Source: Parus major
Taxonomy: Eukaryota > Chordata > Aves > Passeriformes > Paridae
NCBI RefSeq assembly: GCF_001522545.3
Contig: NC_031768.1
Location: 96,413,669-96,477,668, forward strand
Direction: 5' to 3'
Length of the DNA stretch: 64,000 bases
Shown: one piece after another, positions 49,004 through 61,935 of the stretch
Layout: every line of letters begins with the position of its first letter
How positions within the stretch are numbered: the stretch's first letter is position 1
Made by a program: the position numbers and the translations under genes
The notes under the pieces: model-generated
Seen by the model: only the letters and a program-made list of their open reading frames with translations
What the model was told of the DNA's origin: nothing
The model's database searches: none

Positions 49004-51871
49004 CTAGTTTGAAGCTAAATGTAAAACATTTCAGCATTAATCCCTTCAGCCTCCATTTTATGCATCTCTGAAGTCCCAGTCTGCAAAAAAGGAATGCACC
49101 TACCTTTAGAAATCTCTGAGTTGTAATCTTCCTTGATATTTTCCAGGTTCTGATCTAGAGCTTCAAACAGCTCAACCAGCTCATGATTAGCTATGTTGTG
49201 TCTTCAGTATCTTCTTAGTTTTGGATGTGTCAACTTGTAAAAACTTGGACTACTTTTAAAGAAGCACAAGTCTCAGAGAAGTAGCTGGAGGGAAGATTTG
49301 ACACTGTGTCATCTAACCTGAAGCTCTAGTTGAGTAAATAAAGTTCTTTTGGCTGACTGTGGCATGGAAATTATAGGTCTAGGACTTCAAAAAATACCAG
49401 CCTGAAGAGCTATGTAGTTTCTGAAGGACCTTAGAACATGCAACTTCTACCCATCTCTGCCTCAGGTGCTATGTCCACAGGAGCTCTGTGATATGTGAAA
49501 TGTTAGATACCAGTGCTCAGGTCCTATGGTAAAGAGGAATACATCTAAATCTGTCTTAATGTACTCATCAGGACTTTGGAAGGCCCTTTGTAGCTAAGAG
49601 CAACCCTGTGTGATATGTGCAGGAGAGCGAAGCTCTCAGGATTTGCAAAATGACCACAGCAAGAGTCTTTTTATCACGTGTCTCAGCACCCCTGAATTCA
49701 GGAGACAAATTGCTGCATAATCCATCACTTTTCGAGTTGTTTTGCCCAATAGAAGCCTGTTTTTATTTGAAAGGAAAGGTCCTTACCTTGGATCTCCAAT
49801 GGTGCCTGTGTGGAGCTAAGAGTTTATGGGAATTGTTTGCCAAACTGTATTCAACCCTCTGTGGAAATTCTCAGGTGGTTTCTTGGGCAACACCACTTTC
49901 TCTGTCCAAACCAGTGCTGGTTTCTGCAGTGCTCTACACAAGGAGACATCCTTATACGCTGTTGCTGACTGACAACATGTGCCATCAGCTTCTGCATGAT
50001 CCCACAACATGATCCCGTAACATCCCATCCCATTTTCCAGTACCACCACCTTTTGGGTATGAAGCTGAGTACATCTCTTTTCCTTTTGACTTTATCTAGT
50101 TCACACACTGCTGGCCTTCTCCTTAAGCCATGTGTCTCTGACTGTTAATGCCAGGTGTGTGAATGAATGGATCGCTCAGCAGTACGATTTTTGATCCAGA
50201 TTCAGTGTTGAATTTCTGTCACAGTGCTGCCAAATTAACAAGAGCTTATGTGGGCTTTAAGCTTTATGCCAGCTTCATGCTGCCTGTGGAAGGACAGACG
50301 ATGCCTAATTTGAATAAAGTTAAGCAGGTGAGGACAACGGGTGACACTTGATCTGCTGTCATAGAGCTTGTTGGTGGAAAATTAACCTACTAGAGCAATT
50401 TTTTAGAGAAATGTGAGTAGGCAACCTCATTTCTTGACAGATCAGGGTTGTAGCTGAAAAGCATTTTTGATGTGGTACAGGATGTCCTAAAGCTGTATGT
50501 ACTGCCTAGGTTATGGTCTTATATAAGCATAAGACCTTTCACAAAAAGCTTTGTTTACATTGTCATTCTATAAACTTGTTGAAATTAGGTGCTTTTCCAA
50601 GTGTTTAAAATAAAAAACCAACAAACAAAAACCCCACCAAAGTCTACTGACCAATAAATCAATATTCTTCTCTGATATTGCTCTCCATGATGCAAAGTTT
50701 TGTGACAGTGTCCTTGGATCTTTTGCTTCATTCATTATATGAGGGTTTTTAGCTGTCTGCTGCTTGATATTTAGAAAAAAACAAATGATACTTTGAAGCA
50801 ACAGACAAAAATCAGATTTTATTGTTCTTTTAAATCAATATTTTTAAAGAGTACTATAATTATTTTTTAATGGCATTATTAGTCTTGCATGGCATTGAAG
50901 TTCTAATTTATATGATAATAACAACAATGGAAAACATCCTTCAGCAAGATGAAATACTAATGATAATGTATCTTCCCATCATACTTTGGCATTTCTACCA
51001 AGAGCTGGAACCACAGAGGTCCAAAAATGAAAGATGCTAAAGACCATCACCTCCAAACAGACCCAGTTTTAAGCTGAGGAAATGATAATGAGAATCAATT
51101 TTTATTGGCTAGATTAATAAAGATGTGTAGCAGAAAACTAAGCCTATAGGTGGGTGCCAGTGAGAAGAAACACTGCATTTCTGAGCAAGCTCTTCCTGAG
51201 ACTTGTTGAATGTTACCATGTCCTTTTCACAGGGGCATCTATATTGCTCTGCTCCAGAATTTTGTGGGCCCATTCCTTCTTTCATTCTGCACACAATTCT
51301 GGGTTACTAACTCCTGAGTTCAAACAGATGAAAGCAGCAAAGATACCTTTGGTTGAAATCCTGACCTGCTGAAAGATAAAATTCCCAAACTATTGCTCAG
51401 ATGACACTTTATCCAAGGCCTACAAAAAGTACTTTTAAAATTATTTTTTTTAAAAGAGCTTAAATTTGGTCATCTTCTCTTTTAAAGAAATTCTGGTGAG
51501 TGCCCTGTTCTCACATGAGTCTAGAATCACAGATGCAGAAAACTTGAAGGCCCCTGAAAATAGTCTTCTCCATACTTCCACAGAGAGTCAGGACCCTGCT
51601 ATTCCATGACTTTCTCTCACAAGAGGTTTGTCTTGTTGATTTATCAAAAGCATTCAGTAAAGACCATTTTGCATCCTCTTCTGATAACCAGTCACTCACC
51701 TTCCAGGTGTTCCCCTGAGGTGTCTCTCAGCTCTTCTCTAGTGGAAGCTAAAACACGTTGTTCCAATCTTTTAATACAGAGAGCCATTTATGCACTGAAA
51801 TGCTCATCAGCATCACCAATAGTCCTCTGTGTTTTATATAACTCAAATGTGTCAATAGGAAATGTATAAAT
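49004..51871. other. AT-rich noncoding DNA, no gene recognised
   Basis: No gene or repeat family is recognised. A 131-codon plus frame (49617-50012) has no recognisable domain. Confidence 0.5.
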
Positions 51872-51900
51872 TGATGGATGGATGGATTGATTGATTGATT
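51872..51900. repeat. (GATG)n/(GATT)n microsatellite
   Basis: About three GATG units pass directly into about four GATT units, a compound tetranucleotide microsatellite of 29 bp. Confidence 0.9.
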
Positions 51901-54900
51901 ATTTGCAACAGCATCACATATTTGCTTTGTGGTCCATAACACTGAAGCTCCTTATTAGCAGCATAGTCAGTTATTCACAGCTTTTATTCAAACATTAAGT
52001 TCTTCTTTCCTAAATGAAGTGCTCTCCTCTTGTCTCTAAGGTGTCTTGATGATTTCAGATATTTATCCACTGCACAAAGACCACTTTGCATTCCAATTCT
52101 GCCGTCCCTTTAGTCTGATGCTTTCCATAAATATTGTTCTTCATTCTATGAGAATAATGCATAGGGCCAAGTTTTGGGTATTATTTGCAAGAATCACCCT
52201 AAAAAAGGTCACACCTAGTCTGCCCCACTTTTACAATGTTTAGAGAACAGTTCTTGTGAGGGTTGGGTTTTGTTGTGGTTGGGTTTTTTTCTCAGTATCA
52301 TTCATCCACACTAGGATCATGCATTCCTCACATGTTCATTGTAGTGGTATACAGAACAGTGTCAGAAATCCTACTGACAACAGGATTCATATGTCACAGT
52401 TTTTTCCTAATCTATTTGGACAGACATTCTGCTAAAGTAAAATAAAACAAACTAAAACACAGGAAAAGTAAAGGTTTCACAAAATTTTTTTTTGACCACT
52501 TCACTGGAATGTTTCTCATTGCTTTACAAAATTCAGATTTTGAAACAAGTATTTAGCCATTTGTTTCAGAATTCTTCTAAAAAAATGTATTCTGATAATT
52601 TTTTAGTTTTCTTAGGTTCTCCTGAGTTTCATTTTCCTCATTCAGTCCCTCAGGATCTCCCCATCCTTCATGACTTTTTGATGCTGACTGCTTTAAGACT
52701 GTTCTTTAAATATCTATGGATTTCATCATACATCACTCATGTAAGTATATCTAATTCATCTAAATGTTCTTCACCTTTTACCTGAAGATGGAATAAAAGG
52801 TAATATCAGCCCAGTCTTCTTCACAGCAGCTGTTGGTTGCTTCCTTTCCCATTAGGCATGGGGTTTGTCTTTGCCTCCTCATGCTTCTCACATGCTGTGC
52901 TTATTTCATTCCATCTTTTGCTAATTTTCTCTAGTGCAGTACTCTTTTGTTTTTATTTTTAATTGTATATTTTCATGCTTGGGGTGTTCCTTTATAGTCA
53001 AATGCAGCTACATATCTTGTCTCTGCTTTTTTTGTAGTGCCTTTTTGATATTCAGATGTGTAATGATCCTCTGATACAGCTGTAATATTCCCTTACAGTG
53101 CTTCTTATCTTTCATCTGTATTGGGATACTTCATCACTGTGTCTTTAATAAAGTGTCTCTCAGTACTGCCAGCTCTCAACAATACACCTTTATCCTTTGG
53201 ATTATATTCCTAACAAAAATCTTCCCAACAGTTTTTGAACTTATTTTTTTGTCTAAGTCCATTGATCCTTACCTTCCTCATTTCATCCCATCCTTTACTT
53301 AGCAGTTGCCTTTTGCAATACTTAACAAATACTCAGACTTTTCAGCTAGGCCTCCACAGTATGAGTGGAGGGAGAAATAAATAGCTATTTCTCCTAGTAC
53401 TATATTTCCCCACAGTGATTTGTTTCCATTTAACTTTGAGCTTCAGTGGATCCTAAAAGCCATTTTGGCCTTATGGTTAAGCTAATTTGGCATACATGTT
53501 GTTTTTGGCAATTGTGTGGTTGTGTGAAGCACTGCTGTGCACTCCCCTGTTAGGTGATTTGGGAACTAGGGCATCCTCAAGTGCAGAATCTGTTTGATGA
53601 ACTGCAGATGGCTTTTGCAGAGGTGGGTGACACTAAATTATCCTCTGTTTGGCAGAGAAGAAAATTGACTACTTGGGGATACAGGTATGTGTATATAACC
53701 ATGAATCCCAGCAAAGTTATGAATTGTTCTTGCTTTACAGTACCATCCTAGAAAATATGTGATAACTAATGGTTACCTGTTCTTATCAATGCACTGGTTT
53801 TTGTGTTTTATTCTGTTCCCAAAAATGGCTGAATCAATTCTCTGCTTCCAGCTAAAAATCTGCAATAGGCTGCCGCTGGGAAATACTCCTCCCTTTTCTT
53901 TCCTCCTTCATAACTTCTCACCACTCTGACTCCTGTCTCCCTTGTGACCTTAGAGCTACCATCTCCACATATGTTTTGAAGCCCTTTCTCCCCGTTTTCC
54001 ATTCCTGGTCATGCTCAGTACTAACCTGCCCGTCCTACAGACTGGGCTCTCACGTTCCTCTAGTAGTGGCACTTTCATCCACATACTGTGATTTCAAATT
54101 CTTCCTGTTTATTAACCACATTCCTAACACCTGGGAATAGATGGCTCAACAGGCCACCTTATTGCTCTCCCTGGTTTGCCCTGTCCTCTCACCATGCCCA
54201 TTTATAAGGATGATGGTTTTCTGTTCTATGCTGTCTTCCCATCACTCCCCTCTTGCAGGGTGCTGGTCCATGTTCAGTTAGGCCAGTGCTCAATACCACC
54301 CAAGTATCTTTGCATCCTACATCCTCAGGATTCATGCTTTGGAAATCCACTCCACAAACTCAGAGTTGTGCACCAATATGTAATAATTGTTGAGATTAAA
54401 GCTGCCATGCACATCCCACAGGGAAATGGTCTATCCCAAGCACTATGCTTGTTTGCCATTTATACTGATAATTAAAAACTAATGATAGATGCATGTCTGC
54501 CAAGAAACAAACTCCCTTGGTTGAACTAGTGAGAAGAATTTTGCAAGGCAAGATTAAATCATGCTCCCTTCTCTGCTGGGATCTGAGTGTCAACCTTTTG
54601 TTTGTGAACTGAGAAAGTAATTGCTCCACAATGGAATCAGACTTTAAATTAGTGAAAGATTATGTTGTCACTTTACTTCCAGTGGCTCAGCTGGCAGAAC
54701 TATGTCCTTGATTACCTGGACAAGTGCCCTTCATTGTTCCATCCTTTCTCACCAATTGCATTTTTCATTCTCACAGAACATCCTATTCCTATTAAAAACT
54801 TGAATATTTACATCTGTCATCAGAGGTAATTGGAGTCTTCAACTCCAAAAAGGCCTTGGGTGCCCTCATGTGATGTCCAGTATTTTACCACAGACTGGGA

Positions 54901-55836
54901 TTTTCTGGGCCATGGGCAACTCTTCACTTAAAACTTTACTGAGACCACTGAGTTTACATCAAAGTGAACCATCTCAATTTTGGCTACTCTTCCTTGCACA
55001 CAATTTCTGTCAGCTTTTGAGAGTAGAGGTCATCTAAGCTGTCAGTTGTATAGTGTCTAAAGCTGCAAAAATAGTACAATAAAATGTCCACTATATCCAT
55101 TTATAGAATTATTTTTATTCTGTTTGTTGGTATCCTGTTTGTTGCTCTAATGCTACCCAAGATTGGCACCCTTCTGAAAAAAAATTCTGATTAACTTCTA
55201 CATTTTTGATCAAGCGGATTCAGAATAAGTAATTAATTTAACCAAGTATTTTACTAATTTCTCTGCACCCATTTGGACTTGCAAACAACCTTTACTTATC
55301 CTGGAATTTCCTAAGTGTTACAATTTTCAGTTTTCTTTTCTTGTAGCCATGGCCCTGTTGCCTACATAGATGGTTCCTCTCTCACCTCTTCTCACTGCAG
55401 CTTCCTTCAAAGCTGAACCAATGTAAGAGTGGCTGCAGAAAGGGGAAAAGAGGAAAGTGAAGCTGTATATATCATTGTTCCCTTCTTCAAAAATATTCCC
55501 AGTTGTGTGACCTCCATGGATCTTCCCTCTCTAGAGAGAAACAAAGCAGAATGGAAATTGTCAGGCATGCTCACTGCAGCATCCTGAGCTCCTGGTGGTC
55601 CACTCCAGTGACACAGAGCATGGGTTTTGTGTGGATAGAGGAGAGGTTCCCAAACATAACAAATTTCTTAAAGTTCTACTCAGAAGGACCACTGTGAGCA
55701 AACAACAAGCTCACAGAGACATCTCTGAGACATCAATGCTGTAACAGAGTGCATTCTTTGGCTCTCTTTAATAATCTCCTTTAGAACCTGGAAGATTTAG
55801 TTGCAACCTAATGTTGCTTTGACATTGCTAAAACCT

Positions 55837-55861
55837 AATGTTTTATCAGAGATAAAACATT
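55837..55861. repeat. Perfect 11-bp-arm hairpin, 3-nt loop
   Basis: AATGTTTTATC (55837-55847), loop AGA, then GATAAAACATT (55851-55861). The left arm overlaps the second of two AACCTAATGTT copies. A terminator-like shape is coincidental here. No transcript is known. Confidence 0.85.
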
Positions 55862-58424
55862 TATGCATATAAGAATTTGGAAACCAAAAAAACTTTCAAC
55901 ATTTTGCTTTAATTTTAAAAGACTTAAACTTAGCCCCTATTCCTCATATGTTCCTTAACCTGTGACAAGTTTGGGGAGCTCAGAAGCACAAATCCTGAAG
56001 GTGCTAGGCAGCCACAGCTGCAATCAGGTCTCTGTCTTTGAAAGGATAAAACTTATTACACTAGTCTGAAAAGCAAGGAGAAGAATCTTGCCAATCTGTC
56101 TAAGGCTTTTAACCTTTAGCAGGTAATTTTGTGTTTTATGGGACAATTACAGGAAAGTGTTAGTATTTATATAATTGAATAAGATTGATGATGTTTCTTT
56201 TGCATGGAAGCAGCATATAAACCTGTTCCTCTATTCAGACAGTTAATATACTAAAACTGTTGAGTAAAATCAACCTACTAGTCCCTTTTGGTAGAGATCA
56301 CATCTGCCCATTAAAAATGAGATTTACCACTATTTACAAATGCCTTTCAGTTCAGCAGACAGCCTTATGTACAGATTATTATTCTAACTTTTAGTCCGTA
56401 AACTAGACCTCTTCTGCTTAACTTTGCATAAGAAATGCTTTCAAAAGACTTTCTGAATTATAGATTATATTACTTCAGACTGGCTTCTATCCTGATGTCC
56501 TCATCAATTCACTCTCATATTTTTATGACAGTACTCATATTCTTCTGACAGACTGTAGTGAACCCATGCTGGAAATTCCCTTTCTTAATGAGCCAATTTC
56601 TCTATCTCTTTATAAGGAGATTCCCAAATATCTCTCTGGGAAAATAAATAGGCTAACAAATCTCTCAAATGAGATACCTTACCATTAAATTATTTCTAAG
56701 TCTTCACAGTGCCTCTGTTTTCATGGTAGACTGCAAAGAGAAACACGAGTATGGAACACAGTTGACTAAACATTTAAGGAGAGGGGATTTCTTCCTTCTG
56801 TCACACTGTAACCCTCATGTCTGTGGGAGGCTTTTATGTGGGCACTTTGGGCAAGGCTTGGAGATTTGGAAGCAGGATGATATGCTTGAGAGTCCACCAT
56901 GATCACATGGAAAATAACTAACTTTTGCTAATGCTCCCAGTTATGATCTAAGAGGAATATGCTCTTATGTTGAGCATTAATATATTTATCACTCAAGCAA
57001 TTGTGGACAGACTCTTGGCTGGTCAGACACTTGTCATGTGGAGAAGTGTCAGTCTGCAGAGCTTCTTGAAGTGGGATGACCCATGATCTTGCAGAGCTGA
57101 CATTTGCCCAGCTTTTTTATCTTGGCATGATTTTAGGGTTTGGTTTTTTTCCTAAATCCCTATTTCTTTTGCTCCTCTACTTTAAATTGTTTAAATTTGC
57201 TTATATTGACTTTGTCTCATCTCTTCATCTTTTATTTTTTTCTACTTTTCCCCCTTGCATGGCTATTAAGAACATAGGTGGCCAGATAGTTTTGGCTCAC
57301 AGTTAAAATTCTTTTGACTGAAGTAGGTTCAGATCACAACACCCTAGCACATGTCTATGATATTGGCTCATAATGAAAGGCAAGTGACAGAATAGTCCTG
57401 TGTCTTCTACAGCCAGAAAGTGTAGAGGACTTCAGAGGGAAAAAAATAAAAAATAAAAAGGAGCCGTAGGAAGATCCTCCTGAAACATTAGCTCAGTTTG
57501 TCAAATTTATTAACCTGACCAGAGAGATAGGGTATAGTCAGTACAAATAGCTCAAATCAAGGATGTAAAAGGGGAAAGGAGAAAACAGAACCTTGAAATT
57601 TTTGGGTCAAAGCTGATTTTAAAATGCAAATCCTCTTGAATATTCGGTACTAAGACCAGGGTGCCCATTTTTCACTTCTATTGTGTATTGCAATTACAGT
57701 TGTAAACCATAGTTTAAGAAAATCTCTCTATAGAGATCATAAGGAACTTGACTATGAGGTTTTCATGTTTATTCTCTGTTATTTTGGCCAGTTAAGGCAC
57801 TCCTACCGTCTCCTAAGGGGCAGTGCAATGTTTCCAAAATGTCTCTGGTGTTTCAGATTTCCTGTTTTCTGGCCCTGCATATATTATTGTACACTTAAGT
57901 TAGAGAAACACTATCAGCAAAGCCACATTAATGACACAATAAAGGACATTCTACATGTACAGTGTGTTTAGAAAACAATGACTTTGGATTTGTATGTTAC
58001 AAATAAAATTCAGTAACAGATGAACAGAATTGAGGCTCTTAAATCACCATTTTCTATTAAATAATCACATATTTCATTGCTCTATTTGGCTTTCTAAATT
58101 GTACATTTCATTTCGGGTTTAATGAAACTGGTATATTGTCTATTATGAATCCAAACCCAGTCAGAGTGCTTTAAGTAAATATGCTGATTAAATAGGAAAG
58201 AATTACTGGGTCCTCCTACACAGACCAGAAAACATAAATATATTTTTGCAGAAGGGGCCTATTCATCTTCCCACAAACCATCTATGTGAATTTCCTAAGA
58301 TTAATATTATGGCTCTTAGTTAAAAAAGGGGCATGGGGGTGGCTATAAAAATTTCAAGGTTTTGCAGTTGAAATCTTAACTGCCATTGTCTTATTTTGGT
58401 CTGTCTTTTCTACAGTTTTCATTC

Positions 58425-58437
58425 TATATATATATAC
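58425..58437. repeat. Short (TA)n microsatellite
   Basis: About six TA units. Simple sequence. Confidence 0.85.
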
Positions 58438-61400
58438 CTTAAAAAAACCCCAGAAACACCCCATCACCACTGAAACATCTTTTAATTTTCTTACTTCACT
58501 CATCTTTTTCTAGAGACATATCAGGAGATTGACAGCTTTCCACGAAAACCTGTTCCTGTTTCTGCTGTTGCAAAATTCCTGATTCTGATGCATAACAATG
58601 TTGTGAAAAGAAAATCTCCAAATATAATTTAAATGTGCTATTCAAGTATTTCCAACAATTTATAGAATCTCAGTACAGTTCCCAGTGATGTGACAACCAA
58701 CAATTGCATTCATACTCAATCCTCCCAAGAAAAGAAAATTTTTTTTCCTGGGCTTATTTCAAAAATTGATGGAAGATGGATGCTTCAGCTCCATCCTTGC
58801 AGATCAGCAGGATCAAAGTGCCAATTTCTCCTCAGCACCCTTGGCCTCCATGAAAACCCAGTGTGCACAGAAATCTCCTCTCAGACACTATTCAGGGATA
58901 TTCAACACTGTTGAAGGAGGCAGTCCTATCTAAGATCTGTCTCCATATAAAGTAATGAGAGGCTTGAAATCTGTCCCCCAGCTCTGCTAATCTTGCTAGG
59001 ATCAATTTGTTCGGATGTAAACGGCTGCTGTTCATTGGCTGTTTAATACTGAAGCCCCACAGTCCCTCTCATTAATAAGGACTCTCAAAGAAAACATGCT
59101 GTGCTTTTATTTGTACATCTTCATCTTCTTACTCATTATATGTAACAGTTTTACTGAGTGTTTCAATGGCTAATCATGTCGTTGTGGCTTTTTTTCCCTT
59201 CCAATCCATAGTTGTGGTTTAATATACCATTACAATTTAAAGCCCCTGTAAAGAAAAAGTGGTTCTTATCTTCTGCAGAAATGACTTTCATTAAGCATGT
59301 TCCGACAGTGGATGGGAGTGTGGAGGTACTCAAAGAAAAGCTGTAAATTGTGGTGCTGTTAACTGCAAGCACACTAGAAGGCATAGAAGCCTCAACAACT
59401 TTGGGGATAATGAGTCAAAACGATGTTTTTTTTGCATTAAAGCTGATTGCAAATAAAGGCAGCAGTGTTTTCCACCTGGCACTTGACTCCTGCTAAGCTT
59501 TGATCAGAGTGTGCAGTCTCAGGGACAGCAAGGAGAGGGTGTTGCAAAGCCAGAAAGACCCGTGCACCGTGACACCACACACCTAGCAGATTGCAGCCTG
59601 ATTTCCTGGGGATATTGTGTAGTTTGTCACCTTCTGTTCCATGACAGTGGCTGTGGTGTGGAGATCTTGGCTGACTTAAGCTCTTAGAGAAAAAAAAGTC
59701 AAGAGATTTATGTTTACTCTCAGTTGTGATGTTCCATTATCAAGCTCAGCAGCAATCTAGTGGCTGCAGAAGCAGTATAGATTAGGATGCTACTAGATGC
59801 TGCAGTGAACAGCCAGCATTGTTCCCATCCAGCAAAAGAAACCTCACACCCTTGCTCTTTTACTTTCCTGTTTTCCTTTCTGCAGAATTTTCCTAAATAG
59901 GAGAGAAATCTTCTCTGCAAAAGAACCAACACTGCTGACTGTTAGAAAATGGAAGTGGTATTTAGCCTAAATTTCCTGAATTCTCTTTGCTGTTTTCTCT
60001 TCTGATTCTAGTTTTGTGAAAATTACAGTGAGGGGGGGTCATCATTTATCTATCTTGATAATACACACTCTTAATCACAAAATACACAGACACAGGAATA
60101 TAAACCAAGGCAGAATCCAGCTTATTAGCTTTTATTTGTTGCTTTAAGCTTATCTTTGCGGATTCAGCTGTAATCACTTCATTTTAGGGCCTTCTTACTT
60201 CATGTGAAACAGTGACTTCCTAAGCAGCCCAAGCAGCACCAAGTCTGACCAGGAAAATGCAAGACTCATTGGTGAGCTGGTCCCTTGTGACAGCAAAACC
60301 CCTGCATAGTTAAATACCAAACAGATCAAAATAAAACCATGAACACAGGCAGAGAGATGGGTAGATCAACTCACCCAGTGCCTACAAGGCTCCATGACTA
60401 AGCATCCTGAACAGTACTGTACAAGATTATTAACCCCTGAGAATTTATTTTCTCTAAATTGTGTATAAAAGCAGTTTCCTACTTCCAAAAAGTGATGGAG
60501 ACTACAAAATTACCAGCTAATACTTCAATTCATCTTTTGAAGTTGAAGGTGGCAATAGAAGAGTGAAGCACTCTTGCTATTTAAGACGTAATCATCAACA
60601 GCTTAAGGAATGCACTCCATGGCCTACAGAGAGAGTGGAGTCTCAATGAGGAGCCCATCAAAGAGTTTCTGGTGTTAATAGGTAGAGGCTAAAGAAGTGG
60701 CACAGACTCCTGGTAATCTTTGACTCACACCACAGAGGATGTGGACCATTACTTTCCAAATATTAAGATGCATCATTTGAAGGAGGACACTGCAGTGACA
60801 CATAGCCAGTCTCAGTGATTATTCACAAGTATCAAATAAGACTTATGCATGAGTAATATTTTTTTTTCATAAATATATATGAATAGATGTATATATACTT
60901 GATTTTGAGGAAAAAGCACCAAGTGCATCAAATTATTGAACAATCTGAGTGACATTCAGCAGCCAATGTAAGACATAATTTAGTCAATGACCAGTTGTGA
61001 CTAAATCCTCTGCTGTGTGGTTTTCCAGTTGTAAGCACCACCTTCTACATAACAGCATGGGGGAATTCAACATAGCTATGTCACCATGATTCTACCAAAA
61101 AAACACTGTACTCATTAGAGTTATTTTCATGAAAATCTCCAGAGGTTAATAAGCATTCAATTGTTTTATACCCATGGGGCTATTAACCTACTGTTTCTTG
61201 CAGGATTTATGCACAAAACTCAGTGGGAGCTCTCTGAGAAGATTTGCATGTCTAGTTCCCATTAAAGTTAATAGGAGGCAAGCATATCAATGCTTTTTAC
61301 ACAATAGGGAATAACCTTTCTTTGAAGACTTTAATGAAAATTCTTGTTCACTCTTACTCCACTGTATTAAATCCAAAAGACGGTCCTGATAGTTGTCCTA

Positions 61401-61639
61401 TTCTTTATCTTTCTGACAAAAAATGTTAAGCTCAGAAAACTCTCTTCCCATCTCTTATTTTCTTCTTCCTATTATCACTTATTCTTCTCTTCCATATTCT
61501 TCCCCTCCCACTTTTTCATCACTAGATGGACATCTTAAGAATCTCCACCAGATGAGAAACAGCATTGTTCTTTTCACTTCAATAGTGTTATACATTTTCA
61601 AGCCATAGGAAATACAAGGAAATGCTCTGTTCAGCTTGG

Positions 61640-61935
61640 TTCTTAATGCAACAAGTAATAGAGCGGTGCAATTTCTTCCCAAAGGAAGCTTTTATTACAA
61701 GATGTGTGACAGAGGGTTTCAAGAGGAGGGTGGACAAGAACTTGAGAGAGAAACAATTTGAGGGTCATTAGCTAGACAAATCATAAGAGGTTGAGGAAAT
61801 CTCTGACCTGAGTATAACTGATGGCAGGAAGAATACTCAGGAGAAGTATTACACGTCATTGACCTTTCTTTCCTGTGCCTGCTTATGTAGGGTCAATGTT
61901 GGAGACAGGATACTGATCTGAAGCAATCTGCTTGT
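61640..61935 (+). mobile_element. Ancient CR1/L3-type LINE 3' remnant, plus strand
   Basis: TTCTTCCCAAAGGAAGCTTT, GGTTTCAAGAGGAGG and TTGGAGACAGGATACTG (to 61915) appear in the order expected for the 3' part of an old CR1-like LINE. They are the sense counterparts of tracts in the copy at 41.6 kb. No open frame remains. Ends are approximate. Confidence 0.55.

Larger units (their letters stand above)
51901..61639. other. AT-rich noncoding DNA, partly pyrimidine-rich; no gene recognised
   Basis: Over 9.7 kb no coding gene, RNA or repeat family is recognised. Roughly 52.6-54.3 kb is rich in C and T on the plus strand, which may reflect an unrecognised old insertion or strand bias. A TA dinucleotide run lies at 58425-58437 and a perfect hairpin at 55837-55861. 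Confidence 0.5.

Noticed and set aside
49617..50012. 131-codon plus-strand frame
   Set aside because: No familiar motif and no promoter or splice context; probably chance.
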